Assembly: GCA_937975765.1 (NCBI GenBank)
Contig: CALJUR010000110.1
Span: forward strand, 12,012 to 76,011
DNA length: 64,000 nt
Origin: an uncultured Myxococcales bacterium
GTDB lineage: Bacteria > Myxococcota_A > UBA9042 > DTJE01
Direction: 5' to 3'
The stretch's first letter is position 1; every line of letters starts with the position of its first letter. Made by a program: the position numbers and the translations under genes. Below, piece after piece: positions 45,719 through 54,479 of the stretch. The notes below the pieces were generated by a model. It ran no database searches. It was not told where the DNA came from and was given only the letters and a program-made list of their open reading frames with translations.

Positions 45719-47517
45719 GGGACCCCCGCAAGGGCTGCAGCCGGGGACGCCACGGGGGGTGTGGCCGGCGCCGCCGCAGGGGGCGATGCCGGCGTCGGGG
45801 AAGCCGCGGAGCCGGTCGCGGGGGCGGTTGCCGCAGCGGCTGCCGACTGGGCCGTCGCGGGGACCGTTGCCGAGGCCGCGCTCGCCACCAGCAGCAGGGA
45901 CGTGTCGTCCGCGTATGCGACCCGCAGGCCGGTCGCCGCCAGGAAGGCCTTCGTCGCCTCGGCGTCCTGGAACAGTTTCGTCCACGCCGGGAACAGCGCC
46001 GGTTCCCCGATGTCCAGTTTCGTGAACAGCACGGCGGAGACCGGGTGGCGCGCCCACAGCGGGCCGACCTCGTCCGGCGTCGTGGTCATCAGCAGTGCGG
46101 GCCGGTCCAGGTACCAGCCGACGTGGGCGGGCACGTTGGTGAAGACCGGCAGGTCGCGACGGATCGCGCCGTCCCGGTCCAGTCGGGCCAGCGCCTGCAC
46201 CGCCGGGAACGCGTCGAACCGCCCCTGCGTGCGGTACACGTCCTGCAGCGGCCCGGCGTAGGCGAAGAGGTACGCCAGTTGCAGCGCCGCCAGCAGCGCC
46301 AGCGCCCCGACCCGCACCGCCCGCGCGCGCGCCGCCAGCAATTCGGCCGCCTCCTGCGCGCCGAACGCCACCAGGATCGGCAGGAACCAGATGTAGTACC
46401 GGAAGTTCAGTTCGCGGCCGCCCGGGGCGACCCAGTTCTCGAACCGGATGAAGCTGAGCACCCCCAGCATCGCGAGGAACGCGACCGTGGACACCGCCAG
46501 CAGCCGCGCCTGCCCCGCGGGACGGCCGCGGCGGAACAGCGCGACGACGAAGAACGGGAACGGCACGATGGCCAGCAGCATGCCGGGCAGGTTCCGGGCC
46601 GCCAGGAACGCCAGGTATGGGAACTTCTCGGCCAGCAGGATCCGCCAGGTGCCGTTCGCGAAGACGTCGTGCACCGACAGCGTGCGGTACTGCTTCCACG
46701 GGGCCTCGTAGCCGGGGCAGCCGTCCAGCAGGTTCCACAGGGACGGCGGGCTGTCGGTGCTACCGAAGACCCACGTGTGCCAGGCGTTGTAGGGCGCGCA
46801 GCCGAAGGCGAAACCCAGAAGCAGCGCGGCGGCGGCGATTGCACGGCGACGGTCCGGACGGGGCCACAGCAGTGCGGCGGCGCCAAGCAGCGCGACCAGG
46901 CTGAAGTTGAACCGGACCATCCAGGCGCAGGACCCAAGCAGACCGACCAGGAACCAGCGCCATGCGGGCACGGCCCCCGGGTCGTCGTCGCGGGTGGCCA
47001 GGTGCAGGAACGCCAGCACCAGCGCCGCGAACAGGATGTCCGCGAAGCCGCCGGGCACGAAGAACACCACAAAGGCGGGGTTCAGGGCGAGGAAGGCGGC
47101 GGTGGCGACGGCCGGCAGGCGGCCCAGGCGGCGGTCGATGACGAGGAAGGCCGCCAGCACCCACAGCCCGAAGAAGGCGGCCAGCCCGAAGTGCACGGCC
47201 GCGTCGGTGGCGCCCAGGGCCGCGACGAACGGTGCCAGGGCCAGCGCGAAGCCGGGGTGGCGGTTCATTTCCGGGTACGTGCCGGAGGGGTCGGCCACCG
47301 TGCCCGCCGCGTCCCCGTAGGCCAGCACCGACGGGTACAGCACGTGCGTCGCGTAGCCGTTGCCGCGGGCCAACTCGCGGGCGATGTCGGCGTATTCGGG
47401 GAACTCGAAGGTGCGGCCCATGCCGTCGCGGGTGGCCAGGAAGCCCGCCGACAGTCCGAACGCCAGCACGGCGAAGAAGGCGGCGGCGATCCAGCGCGAC
47501 CTGGGCGTTCGCGGCAT
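45715..47517 (-). CDS. GT-C / PMT-like glycosyltransferase candidate
   Basis: 600 residues, about twelve helices. The first outer loop, GRTFEFPEYADIARELARGN, matches the acidic-residue-plus-A-x-x-L-x-x-G pattern of PMT/ArnT-type GT-C proteins. Later NRHPGFALALAPFVAALG and GRELNFRYYIWFLPIL are also family-like. The C-terminal 60 residues are Ala/Pro/Thr-rich, probably disordered. The start is ATG 47517 (MPRTPRSRW). A longer frame would begin inside a REP-like element (MVTVPVF) and is rejected. Translationally coupled to the next gene. Confidence 0.65.
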   Translation of the reverse strand: MPRTPRSRWIAAAFFAVLAFGLSAGFLATRDGMGRTFEFPEYADIARELARGNGYATHVLYPSVLAYGDAAGTVADPSGTYPEMNRHPGFALALAPFVAALGATDAAVHFGLAAFFGLWVLAAFLVIDRRLGRLPAVATAAFLALNPAFVVFFVPGGFADILFAALVLAFLHLATRDDDPGAVPAWRWFLVGLLGSCAWMVRFNFSLVALLGAAALLWPRPDRRRAIAAAALLLGFAFGCAPYNAWHTWVFGSTDSPPSLWNLLDGCPGYEAPWKQYRTLSVHDVFANGTWRILLAEKFPYLAFLAARNLPGMLLAIVPFPFFVVALFRRGRPAGQARLLAVSTVAFLAMLGVLSFIRFENWVAPGGRELNFRYYIWFLPILVAFGAQEAAELLAARARAVRVGALALLAALQLAYLFAYAGPLQDVYRTQGRFDAFPAVQALARLDRDGAIRRDLPVFTNVPAHVGWYLDRPALLMTTTPDEVGPLWARHPVSAVLFTKLDIGEPALFPAWTKLFQDAEATKAFLAATGLRVAYADDTSLLLVASAASATVPATAQSAAAAATAPATGSAASPTPASPPAAAPATPPVASPAAALAGVP

Positions 47518-47857
47518 GCCCCGGGACTCCGGTTCGATCCCCCGCGATCCTGCACGCGGCGCGCGCGCGCCGCAAGATCCTGCCCGTCGGGGTCGTCGGG
47601 GACGGTCGTCGCGAAAAACAGGGACAGTCACCATTATTCATCAGGTAACCGATGGAAATCACTGCGTCTGACAGATGCGGGTCGAGGAATCCGGTTCCCG
47701 AAGTGTTCGTGTCGTGGTGGGTCGTCGTCTGGTGAAAGTGTAAAGTCTCAAGGATACAAAAGGTTACGTCACCAATAATGGTGACTGTCCCTGTATTGTT
47801 GCGGGGGAGGGCGCGACCCGGTACGCTCCCTGCGACGCGGACGACGGGGAGGCCGGG
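47518..47857. other. 340-bp intergenic region dominated by a REP-like inverted pair
   Basis: A divergent gap between a GT-C gene and the phospholipase gene. It contains the 171-bp inverted pair (47621-47791) and nothing else recognised. The pair is flanked on the right by about 65 bp that must hold the phospholipase promoter. Confidence 0.6.
47621..47791. repeat. REPIN-like inverted pair of REP-like elements, 171 bp
   Basis: Exact core GGGACAGTCACCATTATT at 47621-47638 followed by hairpin CATC-aggtaacc-GATG. Its exact reverse complement at 47774-47791 is preceded (on the plus strand) by GGTTACGTCACC, which forms the hairpin GGT-gacgta-ACC on the other strand. Inside are 135 bp with no coding signal. 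The outward geometry resembles the paired REPs that are moved by RAYT transposases. Confidence 0.7.
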
Positions 47858-49900
47858 GTGGCGACGATGCGCGGCGGGATGAGCGGGATGGTGGCGTGCG
47901 GGCTGGGGATCCTGGCGTTGGCGGCGACGGGGTGCGGGGGCGGCAGCGGGAAGCCGCACGACGCGCTGCCGGATGCGGCGGACGTCGCGGAGGTGGCCGA
48001 GACGATCGCCGACATGTCCGAGGCCGGGCCGGACGCGATCGACGAGACCCTGGCGGACGTCCCGGAAACCGCCGACGGGACCGACGATGCCGTCGAGACG
48101 TCCGACGCCGCCGACGCCGAGACCGGGCCCGAGGTGGCCCCCTTCGCCGGCCCGAAGGACGACGTGCTGCGGCTGAACCACCTGCAGGTCAAGGGCACCC
48201 ACAACTCGTACCACATCGCGATGGAGGGCGGGCTGCCGCAGTGGAACTTCACGCACCCCCCGCTGGACGAGCAGCTGGAGCAGCACGGCGTCCGGTCGGT
48301 CGAACTGGACGTGCACTGGGACCCGGACCTGCCGGGCTTCACCGTGCACCACATCCCGGACGCGGACCCTCTGACCACCTGCGCGACCTTCCAGGAGTGC
48401 CTGGGGATCGTGAAGGCGTGGTCCGACGCGCACCCGGGCCACGCCCCGCTGTTCCTGCTGATCGAGCCGAAGGACGAATTCGACCTGGAGCCGATCACCA
48501 GCCACTACGACGACCTGGATGCCGAGATCCTGGCCGTGTGGCCGCGCGACCGGGTGATCGTGCCGGACGACGTGCGGGGCGCCCATGCCAAGCTGCTGGA
48601 GGCGATCCGGAAGGACGGCTGGCCCACGCTGGCGCAGGCCCGCGGCAAGGCGCTGTTCCTGATGCTGGACAGCAGCACGCACCGGGACGGATACCTGGCC
48701 GGGCACGAGGACCTGCACGGCCGCGTCCTCTTCCTGCGCGGGGACGGCACCCAGCCGTGGTGCGGCTTCATCGAGATCAACAGCCAGCTGGACGACCCCG
48801 ACAGGTTCCGGCAGGCGGTCTCGTCCGGTTGCCTGGTGCGGACCACCGCGGACGACGTGGAGTACTCGCAGGAGAAGGATCGCGCGAAGGCCGAGGCCTC
48901 GATGCGGCTGGGCGCCCACATCATCAGCAGCGACTTCGAGATGCCCTCGACGGACGGCTCGTACTGGTTCGACCTGACGCACGGTACGCCGGTGCGTTGC
49001 AACCCCGTGACGGCGCCGTGGGGCTGCCAGGCGCGCGCCATCGAGAACCTTACCCCCGACCGCTACCCGGCGCAGCGCGTGCACCCGACCGAGTGCCTGG
49101 CCGACCCGGGCTGCCCATTCGCGATGGTGTCCTGCCACCGGGGCGACCACCAGGCGCATCCCGAGAACTCGCTGGCCGGCGTGCTGGGCGTGGCGCAACT
49201 GGGCGCGCATGCGGCCGAGGTGGACGTGCGCGAGACGCTGGACGGCGTGCTGGTGCTGATGCACGACGCCGAGGTGGATCGCACGACCGACGGCACCGGC
49301 AAGGTCGAGGAGATGACGTTCGACCAGATCCAGGCGCTGACGCTGGAAGGGCCCGGGGGCGACGGCCCGGACGACCGGAAGATCCCGTTGTTCCTGGATG
49401 CCCTGAAGATCGCGAAGGCGAACGACATTGCGCTGTACGTGGACCTGAAGGACGCCGACCTGGACCGGCTGCTGGACGTCATCGCGAACGGCGAGGGCGG
49501 GCCGTACTACGCGCAGGCGTGGGTGCGCAACGACACGGACAACATGTCGGCCCTCCGTCAGAAGGACCCGAACGTCATCGTGATGCCGTACGTGCAGTCC
49601 GCGGACGACTTCGGGGCGGTGCTGGCGGCCATCCCGGACGTGAAGATCGTGGAGATGTGGGTGGGCGCGCCGGACCCGACGCTGGCCGGCCTGATCCGTG
49701 CGGCGGGCGTGAAGATCACGCAGGACGTGATGGGCACGGGCGACGTGTTCGCCTTGTACGGCGACTACTCGATGTGGGGGCAGTTCGTCGATTCCGGCGT
49801 GGACCTGCCCCAGACCGACTGGCCGGCGTTCCTGGTGCCGGCGGTGGCGGCCTTCAACTACGACGGCGTGTTCCCGGCCGAGGGGCCGCCGGCGCGTTGA
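47858..49900 (+). CDS. Lipoprotein fusing a Ca2+-dependent PI-PLC-like domain to a GDPD domain
   Basis: 680 residues. Leader with lipobox LAATGC, then an acidic Ala/Asp/Val/Glu linker (about 30-97). Residues about 103-380 begin LRLNHLQVKGTHNSYH (His115) and contain RSVELDVHWDP, as in phosphoinositide phospholipase C of the PI-PLC-C1 type. Residues about 423-670 begin SCHRGDHQAHPENSLAG (His427) and AEVDVRETLDGVLVLMHDAEVDRTT, the glycerophosphodiester phosphodiesterase signature with metal-binding Glu/Asp and second His. Both active sites look complete. It probably acts on phospholipid headgroups outside the cell. The start is GTG 47858 after GGGGAGG; ATGs at 47867 and 47879 are alternatives. 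Confidence 0.82.
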   Translation: MATMRGGMSGMVACGLGILALAATGCGGGSGKPHDALPDAADVAEVAETIADMSEAGPDAIDETLADVPETADGTDDAVETSDAADAETGPEVAPFAGPKDDVLRLNHLQVKGTHNSYHIAMEGGLPQWNFTHPPLDEQLEQHGVRSVELDVHWDPDLPGFTVHHIPDADPLTTCATFQECLGIVKAWSDAHPGHAPLFLLIEPKDEFDLEPITSHYDDLDAEILAVWPRDRVIVPDDVRGAHAKLLEAIRKDGWPTLAQARGKALFLMLDSSTHRDGYLAGHEDLHGRVLFLRGDGTQPWCGFIEINSQLDDPDRFRQAVSSGCLVRTTADDVEYSQEKDRAKAEASMRLGAHIISSDFEMPSTDGSYWFDLTHGTPVRCNPVTAPWGCQARAIENLTPDRYPAQRVHPTECLADPGCPFAMVSCHRGDHQAHPENSLAGVLGVAQLGAHAAEVDVRETLDGVLVLMHDAEVDRTTDGTGKVEEMTFDQIQALTLEGPGGDGPDDRKIPLFLDALKIAKANDIALYVDLKDADLDRLLDVIANGEGGPYYAQAWVRNDTDNMSALRQKDPNVIVMPYVQSADDFGAVLAAIPDVKIVEMWVGAPDPTLAGLIRAAGVKITQDVMGTGDVFALYGDYSMWGQFVDSGVDLPQTDWPAFLVPAVAAFNYDGVFPAEGPPAR

Positions 49901-49944
49901 GGCCGGGACCGAGATCGAGATACGTGACCCGCCGGGCCATGTAA

Positions 49945-49966
49945 GGCGGGGGCCCCGTCCCCCGCC
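49945..49966. terminator. GC-only hairpin repeat between convergent genes (likely terminator)
   Basis: GGCGGGGG (49945-49952), loop CCCCGT, CCCCCGCC (49959-49966): a perfect 8-bp stem. It lies between the ends of the phospholipase and CotH genes. The identical palindrome occurs inverted at 56811-56832. There is no U-tract. Confidence 0.55.
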
Positions 49967-49977
49967 CTGCATTCAGG

Positions 49978-51321
49978 TCAGCGGCCCAGCGTCGTCTTCA
50001 GGAAGTCGATGCGGGCGGTGATGTGCGCCTGGATGCGGGCGCAGTCCTTGTCGAACCGCTCCAGGTCCCCCGAGCTGCCCGGCTCCTCGCTGATGAAGGG
50101 CCGGAGTGCCTCGCAGTACCCCGCGGCCTGTTCCTTCAGCGGCAGGTACTTCGTGTCCAGCCACGCCACGACGTAGTCCTTCACCGCCTGGTCCCAGGCC
50201 GGCGTCTCGTGGATGATCCGGCACAGCGGGCTGGGCGCGTCGCTGAACTCGGCGTCGGCCTGGCAGGAGTCCGGTTCCTGGTCGGACGCCCCGTACGGCG
50301 CCATGCAGTCGTCCATGTCCCACGGCACGATCCGGAAACCATGGTCCGGTTCGTCGTACCAGTAGAAGTTGCCGCCTCCGTCCTTGAAGTTGTCGATCGT
50401 GGGCAGCAGGATCTCCACCGCCATGATCCTCAGGATCACGTCCATGTCGACCCAGCCGGCCATCCTCGCCACGAAGGCCGCGTGGGTGCCTCCCGGCGGC
50501 TCGCCCTCGATGGCCTCGTTCAGCAGCCACAGCCTTTCGATGCCGGGGACCGCCTCGTTGGTCTTCTGGATTTCGAACTCGTCGAACAGGTTGCCGTCGG
50601 GGTTCGCGAAGTGGTCCTCCAGGAACTCCCGGTCCAGCGGCTCGATGTTCTGGTACAGCCCGTACTTCGCGCCGTTCAGTTCCAGCCGCGCGAAGTTCAC
50701 CCGCGACGCGTCGATGCCGGCGTCCCGCATCAGGTCCATCGCCAGCCGGTCCCGGATGGGCGCGCCGTGGTCGCTGTTGGCTTCCAGGTTCAGCCGGCGC
50801 ATGCCCAGGAAGCGGGCGGTCGGGTCCCACTCGTTGAACTTGACGACGAACTGGGGCTTGGCCTCGACGTTCCAGGAAGCGGGGTTGCCCTTGGGTCGGC
50901 AGGCGGCTTCGATCGTGTCGGTTCCGAACACGAACGAGCAGTGCACCCACGGGCACTTGGCGGTCTGGGCCATCACGTCCGCCGGCGGGTTCCTCCAGCA
51001 GCCCTCGAACTTCGCCCACTCGGCGGGGGCGATGGTCAGCCGGAACTCGACGATCTGGGACCCGTCGTACAGCGACACGGTGTCGGGGTCGGGCCCGGGC
51101 ACGAAGTCCGTGCGGGTGGCGTCGTGCAGGGGGGCGACGTCCGAGGCCGGGCCGGGGTCCTTCGCGTCGGAGGTGCCGGCGACGTCGCCGAACTCTCCGG
51201 GGGGCGCGTCGGTGCCCACGGCATCCAGGGCGTCGGTCGTTCCCCCGGAATTCCCGCAGGCGGCGGCGAAGGCAGCGATGCCAACCAGGGTCGCGATCGT
51301 CGGGAAGCGGAGCGCGCGCAT
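49978..51321 (-). CDS. CotH-family kinase lipoprotein
   Basis: 447 residues. Leader with lipobox FAAAC, then a short Asp/Thr/Pro-rich linker. The CotH core runs from EFRLTIAPAEWAKFEG to about residue 350. Key segments: MRRLNLEANSDHGAPIRDRL, ARLELNGAKYGLYQNIEPLD, VILRIMAVEILLPTIDNF and FRIVPWDMDD, which hold the atypical kinase's nucleotide and metal ligands. In spore formers CotH phosphorylates coat proteins. In other bacteria the substrate is unknown. ATG 51321 is preceded by a G-run. A second CotH gene lies 4 kb away (55367-56719). Confidence 0.85.
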   Translation of the reverse strand: MRALRFPTIATLVGIAAFAAACGNSGGTTDALDAVGTDAPPGEFGDVAGTSDAKDPGPASDVAPLHDATRTDFVPGPDPDTVSLYDGSQIVEFRLTIAPAEWAKFEGCWRNPPADVMAQTAKCPWVHCSFVFGTDTIEAACRPKGNPASWNVEAKPQFVVKFNEWDPTARFLGMRRLNLEANSDHGAPIRDRLAMDLMRDAGIDASRVNFARLELNGAKYGLYQNIEPLDREFLEDHFANPDGNLFDEFEIQKTNEAVPGIERLWLLNEAIEGEPPGGTHAAFVARMAGWVDMDVILRIMAVEILLPTIDNFKDGGGNFYWYDEPDHGFRIVPWDMDDCMAPYGASDQEPDSCQADAEFSDAPSPLCRIIHETPAWDQAVKDYVVAWLDTKYLPLKEQAAGYCEALRPFISEEPGSSGDLERFDKDCARIQAHITARIDFLKTTLGR

Positions 51322-51566
51322 GATCCCCCCAGGGCCGGATGGCGGATGGTAGCATGCCGGAAAGCCTGCCGGATCGCGAGGCCATGCAGGGCGGGGCCCC
51401 CCGTTTCCCGCCCTCCGGGAATCGCGGCGATCCTGCGCCGGGCGCACGACGCGGGATAGCACGACGCGCCCCTCCGGGTTCGTTGACAGCCCTTCGCTGC
51501 ACGGGAAGAATCGGGCGGGGCCGGTGTGCCCGGCCGTCAGGCTCGTCGAGGGCAGCAGGAGCCGCC

Positions 51567-52901
51567 ATGCCGGATGCGGACCAGCGTTTGCAGGACGAGA
51601 TTCGACGCCGGTTGCTGGAAGCCACGGCCAGTCGCCTCCCGACCTCCGCGCTGGGAAGGCTGGGCCGCACCGCGATGGCGGCGCTGCGCAGCGGTCGAGC
51701 CATGGCTCTCAGCAACGGGGCCGCGCGCGGGGTCGAACCGGCCCTTCCCGATGTCGAGAAACTGGCCGCGATGGTCGCCTCCATCGGCGAACTGAAGGGC
51801 ATCGCGATGAAGGCGGGCCAGATCCTCAGCTACATCGACATCGACGTGCCGCCCGAGTTGCGCGCGGCCCTCGCCGTGCTGCAGACGCACTCGCCCCCGA
51901 TGCCGTTCGACCAGGTCGTGGCGATCCTCCGCGCGGACCTGCCGGATCGCGCCGACGCCCTGCTGGCCGGCATGGAACCCGTCCCCGCCGCCGCGGCCTC
52001 CATCGGGCAGGTCCACCGGGCCCGGTTGCCGGACGGCACCCCGGTGGCCGTCAAGGTGCGCTACCCGGACATCGAAAAGGCGATCGCCAGCGACTTCCGC
52101 GCGGCGGCCGTCGGCACGCGGATGGCCTCCCTGTTCTTCCCGGGCGCGCGGACGGAAGCCCTGGTGGCGGAGGCCCGCGAACGGTTCCTTTCCGAGTGCG
52201 ACTACCTCCACGAGGCCGGCGCGCAGGAGCGGTTCGTGGACCTGTTCGCGACGCACCCCACCGTCACGGTCCCGTCCGTGCACCGGGACCACTGCTCCAC
52301 CCGCGTCCTGACGACCACCTGGATGGCCGGTTCGACGTTCCAGCAGTTCCTGGACTCCCATCCCGGCCAGGACGATCGGGATCGGCTGGGCCAGTCGCTG
52401 TTCGAGTTCTACATCGGGACCCTGTTCCGGCACGGGCTGTACAACTGCGACCCCCATCCGGGCAACTACGTGTTCCTGGAGGACGGGCGGGTGGCCGTGC
52501 TGGACTACGGCTGCACCCGGGAATTCGACCCGGCGTTCCTGGCACGGCTGACGAACCTGACGCGGGCCGTCCATGCCGACACGCGGGACGATCTGCACCG
52601 GGCGTTCCTGGACCTCGGCATGGTCCGGGAGGGGCGGCGATACGATTTCGACACCGCGCGATCGCTGGTGCGTTCCTTCTACGGCCCCATGCTGCGCGAC
52701 GAGGAGCAGGCCATCCACCAGGGCGAGGTCCTGTCGTTTCGCGCGGTGGCCCGCGCCAAGCTGGAACTGATGAAACTGTCCCTTCCCGGCGAGTTCCTCT
52801 TCCTGTTCCGCATCCGTTTCGGGCTGATGTCGATCCTCTCCCGCCTGCAGGCCAGGGCCAACTGGTACCGCCTGGAGCGGAGCTTCGCGGGATCGGTTTG
52901 A
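51567..52901 (+). CDS. ABC1/UbiB-family atypical kinase
   Basis: 444 residues. The family-specific KxGQ motif (Lys82-Ala-Gly-Gln85) and AAASIGQVHRA are present. So are the VAVK lysine (Lys163), the catalytic loop CDPHPGN (Asp295) and the DYG metal motif (Asp313) in place of DFG. All catalytic features are intact. Relatives (UbiB/COQ8/ADCK) are ATPases needed for quinone biosynthesis or lipid homeostasis. No C-terminal membrane helices are obvious. ATG 51567 follows AGCAGGAG. It stands alone between a CotH gene and a small two-gene unit. Confidence 0.87.
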   Translation: MPDADQRLQDEIRRRLLEATASRLPTSALGRLGRTAMAALRSGRAMALSNGAARGVEPALPDVEKLAAMVASIGELKGIAMKAGQILSYIDIDVPPELRAALAVLQTHSPPMPFDQVVAILRADLPDRADALLAGMEPVPAAAASIGQVHRARLPDGTPVAVKVRYPDIEKAIASDFRAAAVGTRMASLFFPGARTEALVAEARERFLSECDYLHEAGAQERFVDLFATHPTVTVPSVHRDHCSTRVLTTTWMAGSTFQQFLDSHPGQDDRDRLGQSLFEFYIGTLFRHGLYNCDPHPGNYVFLEDGRVAVLDYGCTREFDPAFLARLTNLTRAVHADTRDDLHRAFLDLGMVREGRRYDFDTARSLVRSFYGPMLRDEEQAIHQGEVLSFRAVARAKLELMKLSLPGEFLFLFRIRFGLMSILSRLQARANWYRLERSFAGSV

Positions 52902-53121
52902 TTGTGGCGTCGCGGGCGCGATTGCGGGCCCGGGAAGGCCACGTCCAGCGGCTTGCGCTTGAGACGCGGCCAGAGCAGGCGGCGTGCCGGAAGCGGGCCG
53001 ACGATTCAACGTGCTGGCGGTGCAGCACCCTCGCCATCAGTTGGCCCATGTGACATGATCGACCTCGAACTCTTGCTGCGTCGAGCGGAACGTTCGGTCA
53101 TCGCAATTGCGGTGGGGGCAA

Positions 53122-53364
53122 GTGGACATCAAGATCGTCAGCGAAGTCGATCAGGTCGAGGAAATCGCGGTCGGTCGGGCCATTCGCGAACTGGAGCGAC
53201 TGACCAAGAGCTACGGCCCCGGGAGGTGGCGGAAGATGAAAGGTGTCGCCCGCGTCCGTCTTCCCGATGGAACGACGAAGATGGCTGAAGTACACTGGTA
53301 CCAAGCCCATGGCGTGGGGCGGAAGGAGTTCAAGGTGAAGCGGTTCCTGGAGGCGGCGGGATGA
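53122..53364 (+). CDS. Small conserved-looking hypothetical protein (first of a pair)
   Basis: 80 residues from GTG 53122 (a TTG at 53107 would add five). The segment GRWRKMKGVARVRLPDGTTK followed by AEVHWYQAHGVGRKEFKVKRFL looks conserved in small bacterial hypothetical proteins and predicts a beta-rich fold. Its stop overlaps the next start (ATGA). The pair sits in a stretch visibly less G+C-rich than its surroundings, which suggests later acquisition. The function is unknown. The arrangement resembles toxin-antitoxin pairs, but no toxin motif is seen. Confidence 0.6.
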   Translation: MDIKIVSEVDQVEEIAVGRAIRELERLTKSYGPGRWRKMKGVARVRLPDGTTKMAEVHWYQAHGVGRKEFKVKRFLEAAG

Positions 53365-53588
53365 AGACTCGGTCGGCAAAGAGGTCGTACGTCATCTGCC
53401 TGGGGAACCGGGGCTACAAGGCATCCCTGATCGTTCGTCGCCTCTACGAGATGATCGAGGATGGTGAGGCCGAGGCTCACGGGCTGATTCGTGTCATCGA
53501 CGAGTCGGGCGAGGACTATCTGTTTCCTCAACGTCTCTTCGCGACTCTGTCGCTTCCCAAAGAGGTTCATCAACGTCTCGCATCCTGA
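53361..53588 (+). CDS. Small conserved-looking hypothetical protein (second of the pair)
   Basis: 75 residues. Reads KRSYVICLGNRGYKASLIVR, LYEMIEDGEAEAHGLIRVID and ESGEDYLFPQRLFATLSLP, a pattern typical of short bacterial proteins of unknown function often found in pairs or near mobile DNA. Coupled to the preceding gene by ATGA. Confidence 0.65.
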   Translation: MKTRSAKRSYVICLGNRGYKASLIVRRLYEMIEDGEAEAHGLIRVIDESGEDYLFPQRLFATLSLPKEVHQRLAS

Positions 53589-53722
53589 ACCGCGACGCCC
53601 ATCCGCCTTCAACCTATCCGCCCAGTCCATGAATCCAGGTTCAGGAGAACCGAGGGCCTGGACCCATCCCGCCCCCAAGGATCGCTCCGGCTCCGTCACG
53701 GTGGCATGGGCTGGAGGAGTGT

Positions 53723-53763
53723 GCCTCGCCGGCCGGCGGGAGGTTGGCGCCGGCCGGCGAGGC
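53723..53763. terminator. Perfect 16-bp inverted repeat (strong hairpin)
   Basis: GCCTCGCCGGCCGGCG (53723-53738) and its exact reverse complement (53748-53763) flank a 9-nt loop. It lies 9 bp past the stop of the minus-strand coiled-coil gene and between convergent genes, so termination or mRNA 3'-end protection is the simplest role. No U-tract is present. Confidence 0.55.
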
Positions 53764-53771
53764 GGTGGGGA

Positions 53772-54479
53772 TCAGGCGGCCGACGGAACTGCCATGGGGG
53801 GGATCGCCGCATCCTGCGATCCGGTGTTCTCCGTCGGCACGCTGGGGGTGTCCTGGTGCCCGGCGCGATCGCGCGGCGCCGGGAAGAAGGTGTCGGCCAT
53901 GCGCGGGTCGCCGTAGTGGAGCAGCAGCCGGCAGCGCGTCCGGTGCATTTCCGTCACGAAGGCCTGCCGGGCGACGTCCAGTTCGACGCGGGCGTTGCCC
54001 AGGGCGGCGGCCGCGGCGCGCTGGTCCTGTTCGGCGGCCTCGAAGGCCTGCCGGGCCTTCGCGATCGCCTCGGCCCGCGGCGCCTGCCCCTCCAGGGACT
54101 TCAGGCGCTCCTCCAGGCCGACGACGCGCGGCGCCCGGCGCGCCGCCACCAGGTCCAGCAGCGGCGAGAGGCCGTCCGGGAACGCGGTCGCGAACGGCGC
54201 CCGGCCCTTGTCGCCGCCCACCTGGCTCAGCAGTTCCAGGAAGGCCTGCCGCACCGCGGCGTCCAGGCCCTTGGCGGCCTGCCGGCGCAGCTTCTGCCGG
54301 GCCACGGCCGCCGCGCTGGCGTCCTGGCGACCCTTGCGCGCCGCCTCCACCCGGTCGCACGCGGCCTTCATCGGGGCCGCCAGCTCCCGGACCTCTGGCC
54401 GCGCCTCGATGGCCGCGACCACCCGGTACCCGATCCGCAGGAAGGTGTCCGCACGGGACGTCCGCTTGGGAGTGTTCAT
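53772..54479 (-). CDS. Coiled-coil protein of unknown function
   Basis: 235 residues, no signal peptide or membrane segment. Predominantly Ala/Arg/Glu-rich helix with probable coiled coil at about 120-185 (RAEAIAKARQAFEAAEQDQR, then AAAAALGNARVELDVARQAF). The N-terminal block ADTFLRIGYRVVAAIEARPE might be a conserved core. The C-terminal 35 residues are Asp/Pro/Thr-rich and disordered. The start is ATG 54479 (MNTPKR). The frame extends open upstream through a tandem-repeat region, which is not credible coding. Confidence 0.55.
   Translation of the reverse strand: MNTPKRTSRADTFLRIGYRVVAAIEARPEVRELAAPMKAACDRVEAARKGRQDASAAAVARQKLRRQAAKGLDAAVRQAFLELLSQVGGDKGRAPFATAFPDGLSPLLDLVAARRAPRVVGLEERLKSLEGQAPRAEAIAKARQAFEAAEQDQRAAAAALGNARVELDVARQAFVTEMHRTRCRLLLHYGDPRMADTFFPAPRDRAGHQDTPSVPTENTGSQDAAIPPMAVPSAA

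Noticed and set aside
47518..47634. N-terminal extension (MVTVPVF...) of the GT-C gene ending at 45715
   Set aside because: It begins inside a REP-like element and the added residues are Arg/Gly/Pro-rich. ATG 47517 starts right before the first membrane helix.
53122..53588. Calling the small gene pair a toxin-antitoxin system
   Set aside because: Overlap and size fit, but no toxin or antitoxin motif is visible, so only a hypothetical pair is annotated.
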